Shown one piece after another: positions 54,031 through 64,000 of a stretch of DNA of 64,000 bases. Position numbers and translations under genes: made by a program. Each line of letters begins with the position of its first letter. Position 1 is the first letter of the stretch. The notes beneath the pieces were generated by a model that searched no databases, had not been told where the DNA came from, and saw only the letters and a list, made by a program, of their open reading frames with translations. Origin of the DNA: Diplonema papillatum (lineage: Eukaryota > Euglenozoa > Diplonemea > Diplonemida > Diplonemidae); NCBI GenBank assembly GCA_030068145.1, contig JAPJBO010000007.1:310001-374000 (forward strand). Direction: 5' to 3'.

Positions 54031-55862
54031 AGCTAAATGAGAAATTATTAACGCACCACAAGATGAGCATACGAAGTAGGCCAGGCACCAGAAACAAGAA
54101 TCTGCACAAAGTCACCGGGCGTCCATTCTTTAGGGGGTTTTGGATCGCGGTGTATGCTTCTTTTCCGCGCGGTGCTGGCGACTTCGCTCGTCTCTTCGCC
54201 TGTGTTGTCGGGGCTCCGGAATAGTCTGGCCTCATTTGCTTCCGTATCTGCCCCGGGAAGCTCTGTCTTCCGTCCGGCGGGTCGTGGGAGCCGACTATTC
54301 GTTAACCTGCCCTAAAGTCATTTGCTAGAGGTCCTTCCCCCTCTTCGTCTGCTCTTCTCTCGAGCTGTCGGGGCCCTCAGGTCCACCGATCTCATCGGTC
54401 TCATTTTGTCCGCTTCATGGCCGCGGCCCTCGCTCTATCTCTCTCCTTCTCGGGAATGGTAACGGAAACAATGGAAGTATGTTGCGATCGTGATATGGGA
54501 TCGACCCAAATGATGAGTTGCAGGGAAATAAAGCCACTAAAAGTGAACACTATCCAGTTTTGCGTTTTTTTCTGGAGGCCTGCGAGAGAGATCTAGGTTG
54601 TCCCTTTTTGAAGTTGCGGCCACTATGTCAGGGTCGTCGTACTCGTAGTCCTGGAGAGTGTGGTACCTGGTAAAGCATGGGGCTGGGCACAAGGCCACAA
54701 GGCACACCTCGCACCTGTACATGGCAGCCGGGACTTACTTAATTTTGCGCAAACATTTATGTTAGCCAACGGACCGGCAACCGGGAAAGGAAAACAAAAA
54801 AGTGGGAAAAAAAAAACAAACAATCAGCGTCTACAACCGAAAGCCGGGACTTACTTTATTTGCGCAAACATTTATGTTAGCCAATGGACCGGTGAAGGTG
54901 AAAGGCGAGCGACAGGGAAAAAGGAAAAGAAACCACGAGTCTAACCGACAGCCGGGACATACTTTAATTTGTGCAAACATTTATGTTAGCCAATGAGCCG
55001 GCAAACTGGAAAGGCAAGTGAACAAGGAAAAGAAAATCAGAGAGGGAAAAAGAAAAACTCGAGTCTGCAAAACTGTCCTTGGGAAAGCGGAGTCATAGCG
55101 GATGTAGATGCATGCGAATGTGATTCGGCTTCAAAGCAGCTCGAACGGATAATATTGCCACGACGGAAATAGCGAAACGAGCTCTCCCGTAGCGTCGCCA
55201 GAAAGACGACGAATGCGGGAAGGCTCTAGAATAGGCATAACAATAACCCAACCTCGGTTGGAGTGCTTCACCCGGCGAGCTACGAGGGTGTTACCACGTA
55301 TTTTCTATCAGAAAAAGCCAAAAAAACGCGAAAGGACGGTGCTACGGCATGATTCGGCAACCGCTGCTAAACGAACATGACGTGGGCGGCATAGAGAGAG
55401 TACGACAACTCTATGGCACCATAAAGTCCAGAAAAACCATGGTGAAGAAAGAAAACCAAAAATACCGTCATTTAAAGGCATGAAAAGACGCTGAAAGTAA
55501 ATAATGTTGTCGACAACTAAAAGCAAAAGAATAAACCAAAACTACGCATTTCTTTCCGCTGGATGTGACATTTGCATCTCAGCCTGCTGTCCACCTTTTC
55601 GAGACCGTGAAACTTGCTCGAGTCAAACCTGTTCAGACCCCCCGGGGTGCGTGGCGCACAACGCTTCATCGTGGGAGCTTGTTTCGGAGGTGTTCGGGGT
55701 TCAGATACAGGTGTACTTTGGTCTGCTTGGGGGCTGCAGAGTTGGAGGATAAGCATTTCAGTGTCTCTGGAACGTCTGGGACCTTGAATGTGCTCTCCCT
55801 CCCCTTTGCATGCCTTTTGTTCTGCATACACACAACTCTGGCCTAGAATCTTTCCCACCACC
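54031..55862. other. Intergenic with a degenerate tandem repeat
   Basis: Units of about 100-110 bases at 54728-55010 repeat GCCGGGAC.TACTT and GCGCAAACATTTATGTTAGC three times, separated by A/G-rich spacers. ACCAAAACTACGCATTTCTTT at 55535 matches 14247 and 63436. No gene recognised. Confidence 0.5.
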
Positions 55863-56486
55863 TCATCGGTGAAAGATTGGCGGAAGATTGACAACGGGGT
55901 TGCATTCGAGATCGCCCTGGGGACCGACATTGGTGGTGTCGAACGGGATCTCCGGAGTGGAGTGGCATTCGTTCGACCACGGGACTGAGGAGCTGTGTTT
56001 GCGCGGGGTTGCTTCCTCCTTTGATGCCTCCTTCGCTTCTGCTTTCTTCGGTGCCACCTTCGCTGCTGCCTTCTTTGGTGCCGCCTTCTTTGGTGCCTCC
56101 TTCGCTTCTGATTTCTTCGGTGCCACCTTCGCTGCTGTCTTCTTTGGTGCCGCCTTTGCTGCTGCTACCTTCTTCGGTGTCGTCTTTGCTGCAGGTTTCT
56201 CAGGGGCTGGTGGTGCGCAGAGGAACAGAATGAAGTGGCCAATTGTATTGCCTTCGGAGGAATGTAGGAATACAATGTTTGTGTCACGTAGGCCTGCTGT
56301 ATCCTCGGTCCGTGAGTGGTTGTTGAGTGCCCACTCCACCAGTGCCGACGTCAGCACATGCGGTGTGACAAAGAACCCGATGTCGTGTTGGAGGCAGAAG
56401 GTGTGGACCTCTTGACAGTCCAATGCCCGTAGCGATCCTACACTCCTCGCGGTCACCCCAAAGATGTCGCGGGCATAAGCCCGCAT
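55863..56486 (-). CDS. Hypothetical protein with Lys/Ala/Pro-rich (histone-H1-like) tail
   Basis: 207 codons from the first in-frame ATG (56486); the frame is open further upstream into family D repeat sequence, so the true start or an upstream exon may lie beyond. The first 90 residues look globular (ARDIFGVTARSVGSLRALD, CLQHDIGFFVTPHVLTSALV, then GNTIGHFILFLC). The GHFILF segment is reminiscent of the catalytic His strand of cysteine proteases, but no matching Cys motif can be established. Residues about 92-165 are repeats such as APKKAEAKEAPKKA and AAAKVAPKK. The C-terminus is Ser/Pro-rich. The part at 56528-56565 matches repeats at 16178 and 24965, so this may belong to a repeated, possibly mobile, family. 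No function assigned. Confidence 0.5.
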   Translation of the reverse strand: MRAYARDIFGVTARSVGSLRALDCQEVHTFCLQHDIGFFVTPHVLTSALVEWALNNHSRTEDTAGLRDTNIVFLHSSEGNTIGHFILFLCAPPAPEKPAAKTTPKKVAAAKAAPKKTAAKVAPKKSEAKEAPKKAAPKKAAAKVAPKKAEAKEASKEEATPRKHSSSVPWSNECHSTPEIPFDTTNVGPQGDLECNPVVNLPPIFHR

Positions 56487-58025
56487 GGCACTGTCCTGAG
56501 GCAGGTTCAGACAGCCTGTGCCATATCTTTCCAATAAAGCAAACGACGACCACTTTCGATGAGTACTTGGCTTCGAACTTGCTGGCAGGAATAACCTTGT
56601 ATTAAACGACGCATATATGCGTCGTTCGTCCGTATGTGGTTAAGGCCGGATCCCCAAGTGAACTTACTTTCTAAACAGGCCACCGGTCACCACAAACAAG
56701 CTGAACAATCAAACGAAAGTCAAAACCCATCAACCTGTACGCTCGCACACAGTATCGTCGGAAAACCAAAAGCAATTTGTGGCTGGAAGTCGCCGTCGAA
56801 AGTCTGAAATTTGTGGCGATCGGGAAAATCCTACGCCTCGATGCTTCAATTTAGGAAGGGAACCTCGAAGGGGGGAGTACAAAAAGGGGGCAAACGGTGG
56901 GTACCCCTCCAACCTCGCTTTTAGCGACAAGGAGTTCGCTCAGAAACGTAAGGATTCCAACTTGACGCGCCGAAGGCGCTCAAGCAAGCTTGTTCGGTGT
57001 GCAGTCGTCGGTGTCGGCGACCAGTAAAAGTTTTAGGAGTAGTTTAAATGAGAACCAGAACGACGTGCATCGTCGAACACCCCCGAAAGCTTTCTCGCCT
57101 TTTACCAGTAGTAGTAGTGCAGTAGAGAAGATAGGATGGCGTGCATCTTCGAAGCCGGACCAAAGAGACGGTTCTGCGAAACTAGGCATGCGGGCCCGTC
57201 ACCTACTACGGCATGCTGGGCAGGGCTTACCGTGTGGGCAATATCTGAAACCATCAACAAACGTACACCGATCCTCTCTCGCTGCGACTACCGTCATCCT
57301 TAATGCCGAGTGTCACCCAGAGACTCCAGAACCGACCTTTTTCACTCCGAGAATCGTTCGACCTTTTGAGACCTTTCTGAAAAGCGACCCCCTGAGATTC
57401 CTTCTGCCTCCCCTTCTATCACAGCATGCAACGTTGAAGGGCAACAAACCGCTCGCTGTACACAATGGACACCACAACCAGGAAATACAAACTGCGTTTT
57501 GGCTGAGCGTATTTCGACAGGAATTAGTGAGCGTTCACAATTCTACTCACAGGTGTGCGACCTTGCGCGATGTACCCTTTGTTAGGTGGGAGTTGAGATT
57601 CTCCGTTTAGCCGCCATAGGGCGGGTTATTGCCAAAAGGAGGAGAGCCCGCGAAACAACGTGTCAACACACGCCTGCCAGGCGGTCTCGTCCGCCAGTCA
57701 GAACGCCCCCGGCTGCGCCACCATCGGTGCAACAATCATCTTTGACTGGGCCACGGCTCGCTCCGCGCCCACGGCGCAACGACTTGCGCCCGCCGTAGTA
57801 GTACGGGATAGTAGTGGGGCGACCGGATACTCCTCGGAGAGATGGTCCCTGCACTCTAACTCGTCTCTCTCCCTTTGTTTGTGAAAGACTGCCCGGTTCA
57901 GCCAAAAAGGGCTCGTGTTGTGTCCTGCGGGTTTTACCGGAACTTCTTTCGAATACCTTCCGGACATTGGAATAACCCTGGCAGCGAAAGAGAAACAAAA
58001 AGAGGGTGGGAGGGGAACCGAACCA
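56487..58025. other. Region upstream of the CTL gene
   Basis: A 206-codon open frame at 56990-57610 (+) has no recognisable domain and is Ser/Pro-rich; I do not support it as a gene. The phrase GAGAGATGGTCCCTGCACTC at 57836 is shared with kinase intron 4. The CTL promoter presumably lies here. Confidence 0.4.
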
Positions 58026-59834
58026 ATGTACCAGCCGCAGCCGTACTACAATGGGCAGCCAGGGCAAGAAGGGCAGCAGCATCCGGGGGCCGGGTACGCG
58101 CCTCCTCAGTACAATCATGAAGTAGAAGCGAGCGCGCCTTTGGCGCCTGCAGTGTACGGGATCCCTGAAAATGCGGACCAAACGGCGACACAGCAGTTCC
58201 CGAATCCTATGGGGAAGTTTGCGGACATCGGTGTGCTGCGGGACGTCTGGTTTGCGCTTCTGTGGATCATCACCGTGATCGTTGTCATCTCCATCGGCTT
58301 GCACAACATCGCTACGGACAACATCTACTACGAAGCAGACGGCAGCATATATGTTGAGTTCTCAGCCGAGACAAGCTGCTCTCCGGCCACGAACCTAGTC
58401 CGGTTTACGGAAATGGATGAATGCCGGCGGCAGATAGTTAATGGCGTTACTTATTATACGATGGCTTCGTGCGACAATGACAATAACGTGTTCGTCGGCG
58501 CCTTGTTTCTCTACATACACGAGTGCGAGGCTGAGTACGGATCGTTCAAGGACCTGAAGCACAGTGACAAGACGTACAAATTCAGTGACGAAGGCGCGTG
58601 CGTTTGCATACCGAACCAGTTAAACGACTGCGCTCGACTGGTCATGTCTACCTGCAAGAGAGAATCCGGCTCTCTGGGTTCGGACATTCCGAAGTTCGTC
58701 GCCGCAGGATTCATTGTGTCGATCGGTGTCTCGATCGTCATCTTGATCACCCTGCGAAAGTTCCCAAAAGAAGCCATCATCGTGGCCAACATCGTGGTGG
58801 CTGGGCTGTTCCTGGGGCTCGCAGCTCTCTTCCTGAGCATCGCACCCATTGTCAGTCTATTCTACGTCTTGTTCGCGGTATTGATTCTGTTGCTTCTCTA
58901 CTGCGCGCGTGACCGGATTCCGTTTGCTGCCGCGTGCCTGAAGTGCTCGAGTACAGTAGTGTTGACATACTGGGGGGTCATCGTGAACGCGTTCATCTGG
59001 ATCATCGCTCAGGTTTTCTTCGGTGTCATTTGGTTCTACTCGATCGGGTCTGACGAAGCCTACATCGCGTTGTCCACGGGCGTTTTCATCCTGTTTGTCT
59101 TGTTGTTCTACTGGGGTATGGAGGTATTCAAGAACATCAACCACGTCACGATGTGCGGGGTGACCGCAGACTGGTTCTTCTCTCTGGGCGGCCCTGGCAC
59201 GCCGCCGCACTATGGAGGGGGAGGGTCCAGTAGTTCCCCAACACCCAGCGCGTGCCTGCGGGCAGCGGTTTGGTCGTTGGGTTCAATCTGCTTCGGGTCT
59301 CTGCTGGTTGCGATCATTTCGACAATCCGGTTCATCGCGCAGAACGCCGACACGCGCAACGCATTCGTTCAGTGCATCGTCGTTTGCATCCTTCGGTGTC
59401 TTGAAGACCTCCTTCGATACTTCAACGACTATGCCTACGTCCAGGTCGCTATGTTCGGCAAGTCGTACCTCACGGCTGCCATAGACACGTTTGCTATTAT
59501 TAAGCAGGGCGGTGGCTGGGACGCTATCATTAACGATTGTTTGATTGACCGTGTGTACCTCATGTTCAGCCTGCTGGGAGGCTTGTTGGTGGGCTTCATC
59601 GTTTTCTTCATGGCGGAGCTGAACTGGGCGTGGTTCGTCATCGGTCTCATCGAAGGTTTTATTATTATCAGCATCTTCATGCGTCTTCTGTACTCGGGAG
59701 TCCTCACCGTCTTTGTCGGTTTCTGGCACCTTCGCTCAAGTGGCAACGTGTGGAACCCGCCGCCTCTTGGCGGAGCGCCTGTTGATCAACTGAATACTAA
59801 GCTTTCGAACGGCTACAACGGTAATGCGGTCTAA
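58026..59834 (+). CDS. Choline-transporter-like protein (CTL/SLC44 family)
   Basis: 602 codons in one exon. CTL proteins are about 10-TM plasma-membrane or organelle proteins that carry choline or related amines; yeast Pns1 belongs to the family but its substrate is unsettled. The N-terminus (1-65) is cytosolic, Tyr/Gln/Pro-rich. TM1 is about 72-93 (VWFALLWIITVIVVISIGLH), followed by a Cys-rich loop with about nine Cys to residue 215, then a block of TMs (about 222-300) and the family core: GSDEAYIALSTG, FKNINHVTMCGVTADWFF, and FNDYAYVQVAMFGKSYLTAA (about 465-484), the most diagnostic CTL motif. It ends in GYNGNAV. The start is the first ATG; non-ATG in-frame codons lie upstream. A broken paralogue lies 15 kb upstream on the same strand (40475-43059). 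Confidence 0.93.
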   Translation: MYQPQPYYNGQPGQEGQQHPGAGYAPPQYNHEVEASAPLAPAVYGIPENADQTATQQFPNPMGKFADIGVLRDVWFALLWIITVIVVISIGLHNIATDNIYYEADGSIYVEFSAETSCSPATNLVRFTEMDECRRQIVNGVTYYTMASCDNDNNVFVGALFLYIHECEAEYGSFKDLKHSDKTYKFSDEGACVCIPNQLNDCARLVMSTCKRESGSLGSDIPKFVAAGFIVSIGVSIVILITLRKFPKEAIIVANIVVAGLFLGLAALFLSIAPIVSLFYVLFAVLILLLLYCARDRIPFAAACLKCSSTVVLTYWGVIVNAFIWIIAQVFFGVIWFYSIGSDEAYIALSTGVFILFVLLFYWGMEVFKNINHVTMCGVTADWFFSLGGPGTPPHYGGGGSSSSPTPSACLRAAVWSLGSICFGSLLVAIISTIRFIAQNADTRNAFVQCIVVCILRCLEDLLRYFNDYAYVQVAMFGKSYLTAAIDTFAIIKQGGGWDAIINDCLIDRVYLMFSLLGGLLVGFIVFFMAELNWAWFVIGLIEGFIIISIFMRLLYSGVLTVFVGFWHLRSSGNVWNPPPLGGAPVDQLNTKLSNGYNGNAV

Positions 59835-60699
59835 GAAACCACGGCGAGGAGAAATAAAGACACAAGGAGTAAGAAACTGCGAATACACGGTGCGGTTTGA
59901 AAGCATACACTTGCGTACACGACGAAAGGAAAACTGAGAGGGTCGCACCTATCAAAACTCGTCTCTTGCCTCACACGACCACTCTGACTCGTGGTCCCTG
60001 TCCCCTCCCTCCCTCCGTGATGTTCGCATCACAAAACAAAGAAGACAGTGAAATGGTCGTTACCTTGCCGGGTTTCGCTCACGACCGTCTCCTGAACAAT
60101 CCTTCATTAAATCCGCGGTTAAAAAACCTGGCCTCAGTGTTGCAAGCACCACGCGCTCTTCAAACCCAAGAAACATTTTCCCCCTCCAAGACACCGCATT
60201 CCCGCAAAGAAGACTTGATGCTAGCATCTACACGAGAGGCAAGATTCTGCCTAAACACGAACACTAAGATTCCCATTTCTCAAAAGGTTAACCTACACCA
60301 GCTACCGGCAGACGAAAACGGCCCGTTGGCCACAAATTTTTGGGGTTTTGAACGAGCACCTGTTTTGTAAGAAATTATTTGAGGCTGCCCGTTGCAAAAT
60401 CTCAACCACTATTGCAGCAAGAGTCAAAATCTCAAGGAGGAAGGGCTGTAGCCTCCATGGAACACGGGTATAATGGGGTTTAGTGGGGCGTAAGCGTCCA
60501 TCAACGACCCACTTGAAGTTGTATTGTTTTGTCGAAATAGAGCACAGCCGTGTGCCATGTGGAGTTTCGTGTGTCATGTGTGTCGCGAGTCTCCGCGTGC
60601 ACCTTCGACAACCGGGACTGGTCTTTTGTTTGATTCAGCCATATTAACAGGCGTTGGTTTCAAGGACCCTTCTGAAAAGATGTTGCGCTACTTGCATAG
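59835..60699. other. 3' flank of CTL gene
   Basis: Family E copy 3 at 60207-60275 (GACTTGATGCTAGCATC, TCTGCCTAAACACGAA) and a diverged family F string at 60468-60505. An open frame 59897-60370 has no recognisable content. Confidence 0.5.
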
Positions 60700-61205
60700 C
60701 TTCTGCGTCTTTCAAGGTGCTCCCTTCCCGTCATGCGGAGGTAACGTGTGTGTTTTAGCTTATCGATGACTCCCTCTGAAGCAACGCGACTTCGTTCTGC
60801 GTCTTGCAAGGTGCTCCCTTCCTGTCATGCGGAGGAAGCGCGGTAACAGTGGTTCATGCAGTGTCACGTGTGATGGAAAGCTTCGTGTGTGTTTTAGCTT
60901 ATCGATGACTCCCTCTGAAGCAACGCGACTTCGTTCTGCGTCTTGCAAGGTGCTCCCTTCCTGTCATGCGGAGGAAGCGCGGTAACAGTGGTTCATGCAG
61001 TGTCACGTGTGATGGAAAGCTTCGTGTGTGTTTTAGCTTATCGATGACTCCCTCTGAAGCAACGCGACTTCGTTCTGCGTCTTGCAAGGTGCTCCCTTCC
61101 TGTCATGCGGAGGAAGCGCGGTAACAGTGGTTCATGCAGTGTCACGTGTGATGGAAAGCTTCGTGTGATGTTTTAGCTTACGAATGACTCCCCTCTGAAG
61201 CAACG
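60700..61205. repeat. 139-bp tandem repeat, about 3.5 units
   Basis: Units repeat AAGGTGCTCCCTTCCTGTCA, GCGCGGTAACAGTGGTTCAT and TTTTAGCTTATCGATGACTC with a period of 139 bases; inner units are essentially identical, the last unit has small changes (TGATGTTTTAGCTTACGAAT). Identical 62-codon minus-strand frames come from the repeat. Confidence 0.95.
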
Positions 61206-64000
61206 CGAGCCCGAATATTTGTTCTTCAAAGCGTAGACGGGCGCAACTAAATTGGTAGTGTCGCGTTGCCGAAAGGCTGCTACTTCTACCGCCCTCAACT
61301 AGCCCCTCGAATCGTCCAGTCTACTTCTCCTTTTACTTTACTAGTTTTTATCTTTTTCCCTACCATTAATTCTTTTACTGGGAGTCGAATACAAGAGTAC
61401 CCGCCGCACAAGTGCCGACAATTTTGACCGAAAAGAAACAGAAATTTCCAATAAAACGAAAGTGTAAAATAATAGAGAGATGGAGAAAATAAATAGCCGA
61501 AGAGCGCCCAACATCTTGGACCCAAATAATTTCTGGACGGGGGCGGGCTTGTCTGACACAAGTTGTCAACAGAAAAAAATAAAAGGAGAAACATGCACTG
61601 CAAACCCCGGAACCCAGTAAAGACGCATACTTTGTGGTCCCCGGTCTATTCTTTCACGGTTCTCTTCATCGGAGCTGAACATGAGCACAATTTCGGCGAA
61701 AACCGTCTGCTGCGCGGACAAGCGAAAACATGTCACCCACCAGGGGATCGATTCCCGTCCTTCCCTATGCACACCGGGCGATTTCCACGCCCAGCGCCCT
61801 GCATCTTGAACGACCCACGGACCACGCACATGCTTTTTGGTCCCCGGTCTATTTCGAGCGGTTCTCTTCATCGAGCTATTCGCGAGCAAAAAAAGCGAAC
61901 TTTCACTCTAAAAAAGTTCGCCGATAGAGGTCTGCTGTGTGGACCAGAAAATAAAAAAACTGAACTCCTTTTCAACATGCCTCTTCTCTATTCAAGGTAC
62001 CTCGTGTACTCGACCCCCCAGTATTTTGTTCTCGTGCTCTCCTCTCTCTTTTTCCATCTCCCTTCGCTCTCTTTCTTCGTCGCCGATCTTCTTTTCCTCT
62101 CCGCTGCTTATTCCCACAAGTGTTTTTGTTGAAAGCTGCGGGGCTTTATGCCTGCGTACGACTACCGCTCGTTTATAGGCGCAAAATATTGAAATCGACG
62201 CAGATTTTCACTGTGGAGGGGGGAGACGCTACCTGTCACTAAGGTTGGCACCACTTCATGTGGTCAGCAGCAAGATTAACAGCTTTCTGGCTTCACCTTT
62301 TGCTCCAACTATACTGCGCGCGGCAAGCAGAGCAGGAGCGGAGGACGAGAGTGACAGACACAAGCATAGGAGTGAGGATTTTATTATGCCCCAAATACCC
62401 CAAATACCACACTTTGGAAATTCTTGTGGGCCCACTTTTGGCAGGGAATTTTGACCATTTCACCTTAGAGAATTTGACCACCCAGCCTCCAAGGCAACTG
62501 CACTTAACAAGAGCGCTGGCACCCCCTCCCCGTAGTAGTGAGTAAGAGAACGCAAACTCTGAAACACACACCACGTGTTTCGTGTGGGCAGCAGCGCTTT
62601 CCTTGATCGTGGTTTGGACTCTTTCGTTGCGTTTGTGGTATTGTTCTTTGACAGCGAGGTGGGCCGATGTTTTTGTCACATAGCGTCCGGCATTAAGCAT
62701 GCATGTCTCAGTCGGTGGGTTTTGCGTTGAGGGGTAGTCACTAGCGTGCCGATGATACAACATGCTTGTGAATTTGCACCTGGCGGCCTCCTAGAGTGTT
62801 TTCTGTAGCTACGAATAAATTGCGCAGCCACTTTGGTTTGTAGAAGTAGAACGCGTACCGCCCCGTTGGTCTGCGTGGTATTCCTTACACTACGCGGCTA
62901 TAGCACAAGACAGCAGGTCTGCGATGCCCTAAGTTTCCTAGGCTGGCAGTACTCCATGCAAATAGTCGAGACAGGTGACCGCTAGTGCGGCACAAGCAAA
63001 TGAAGTGCCACACTTCAAAAGGCCCCCCGACCCCAGCCCCCACTCATCAATCAGATGGTTGGCTCAAACGTCACCTGCTTCTCCGAGCGCGAAGAGGCCG
63101 AGAAGTTTTTTTTTTTCCTTTTTTTTTCGCGTTCTTACCTTGTCCCGGTGGTTGATCATTCCCGGGTCAGTATCTGTCCAACGTGCTTTTGCTTGTGAGA
63201 AGCCAAGGTCCCGGTTTCACCCCCACGACACTACCCCAATCCATCTCCTGTTTGTGCCAGCGTGCAAGTGTCGGTCCCACACACACACTTTCCGTCTATC
63301 CTCTGAGGTTTCGCGTCTCTTCCTTGCGGAGGTCACTGGCATAAGACGTCTGCTCCCTCTTTCTCTCTCTCTCTCTCTCTCCCCCTTTCCGTTTCGGTCT
63401 TTTCCTCATCCCAGCGTTGCTTTCAACTAAGAATAAAACAAAACTACGCATTTCTTTCAACCCACGTGTCTTGGTTTACCGCTCACAGTACAACGTTGCT
63501 TTTTAGCGTTTATTGTGGTTTAGAGGTTCGGTGTTTTAGGGTCTCCGCTTGACCATTGAGGCTGGGAGTCGGGTTGTGAAAGGAATGCAGACATAATCAC
63601 ATACTTTAACTACGGCTACCGTTTAGTTCTTCGATGTCGAGTCTTCCTCACGTAGACACACTGAATGTGTAAGAGTTGTCAGCACGGCGTGCCTGCACCT
63701 GCAACGCCTGGTGACGGGTCGATCAAAGTGAACCAGAGCCATCAGCAGACGCTGCGGCAAAGTGGCGAGAAACCGGCAGCGGCCACAGTGCAGAGGCCAG
63801 GTACGCCTCGAGCAGAACCCCAAGATACGAAGCGCAGGCTGGTCGACGCGCACGGGCGGTCATGCCATACACATTACGTACTTTGCTACTCGTAGCATTG
63901 CACCTAACACCCACCACCCCCTCCTCTCCTTCCCATCTCAAGCCGGAGCAAATTAGGATTACCCGTAGGAGAAGCAGTGTACGTAGTGTAGTGCGCCTAC
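61206..64000. other. Intergenic to window end
   Basis: No gene recognised. Simple repeats: poly-T near 63105-63128 and (CT)n at 63359-63383. AAAACTACGCATTTCTTTCA at 63440 is the family G string also seen at 14249 and 55537. The 189-codon frame at 61563-62132 is unsupported. Confidence 0.45.

Noticed and set aside
57586-57884. ORFs just upstream of CTL
   Set aside because: Short, Pro/Arg-rich, overlapping each other and without homology to the CTL N-terminus.

Overview
The window is nuclear DNA from a eukaryote, most likely a protist or alga. Genes are GC-rich and use the standard code. Two are split by GT-AG introns of about 0.45 to 2.2 kb, and intergenic space is packed with minisatellites, microsatellites, fold-back elements and 0.1-0.5 kb dispersed repeats. 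I cannot name the lineage; a repeat-rich alga or alveolate fits, but this is inference.

Six genes are well supported, all on the + strand: (1) a five-exon MAPKKK-type protein kinase with a long Gln/His/Pro-rich N-terminus (5951-11830); (2) an intronless ADAT3/TAD3-like subunit of tRNA adenosine deaminase (20226-21155); (3) a six-exon nucleotide-sugar transporter of the GDP-sugar GONST/VRG4 type (23127-29534); (4) prefoldin subunit 2 (35852-36280); (5) a TMEM184/OST-alpha (DUF300) membrane protein (50715-51965); (6) a choline-transporter-like (CTL/SLC44) protein (58026-59834). Exon joins of genes 1 and 3 were worked out by hand and keep phase at every junction. These are unrelated housekeeping functions and show no operon or cluster logic.

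Broken copies: a 5'-truncated, frameshifted CTL paralogue at 40475-43059 is split by a 1.5-kb element with about 0.5-kb terminal inverted repeats. Fragments of ADAT3 lie at 14840-15013 (inverted) and 21255-21380. A piece of kinase exon 5 and its downstream flank is repeated at 12080-12480 and partly at 21790-22050. A 28S rRNA fragment sits inside intron 1 of the sugar transporter.

Mobile DNA: a 5'-truncated LINE (36719-38324) has a 13-bp target-site duplication and a (TAC)n tail. Two long-TIR elements (40594-42106 and 44196-46090) each hold one small ORF of about 115 codons and no recognisable transposase. A 1-kb fold-back (49511-50500) shares its internal array with the second of these. Several short TIR elements (MITEs) are also present. 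About 44.0-50.5 kb is an AT-rich island made almost entirely of such elements.

Tandem repeats: a 17-bp minisatellite of about 115 copies fills intron 4 of the sugar transporter (25908-27870), each unit carrying a 5'-splice-site-like GGTGAG. Others are a 52-bp minisatellite (18215-20015), a 16-17-bp degenerate array (12879-13975) and a 208-bp (AC)n tract (17355-17562). Large tracts (for example 515-5950, 29954-35227, 38338-40474, 51966-55862, 59835-64000) hold no gene I can support.
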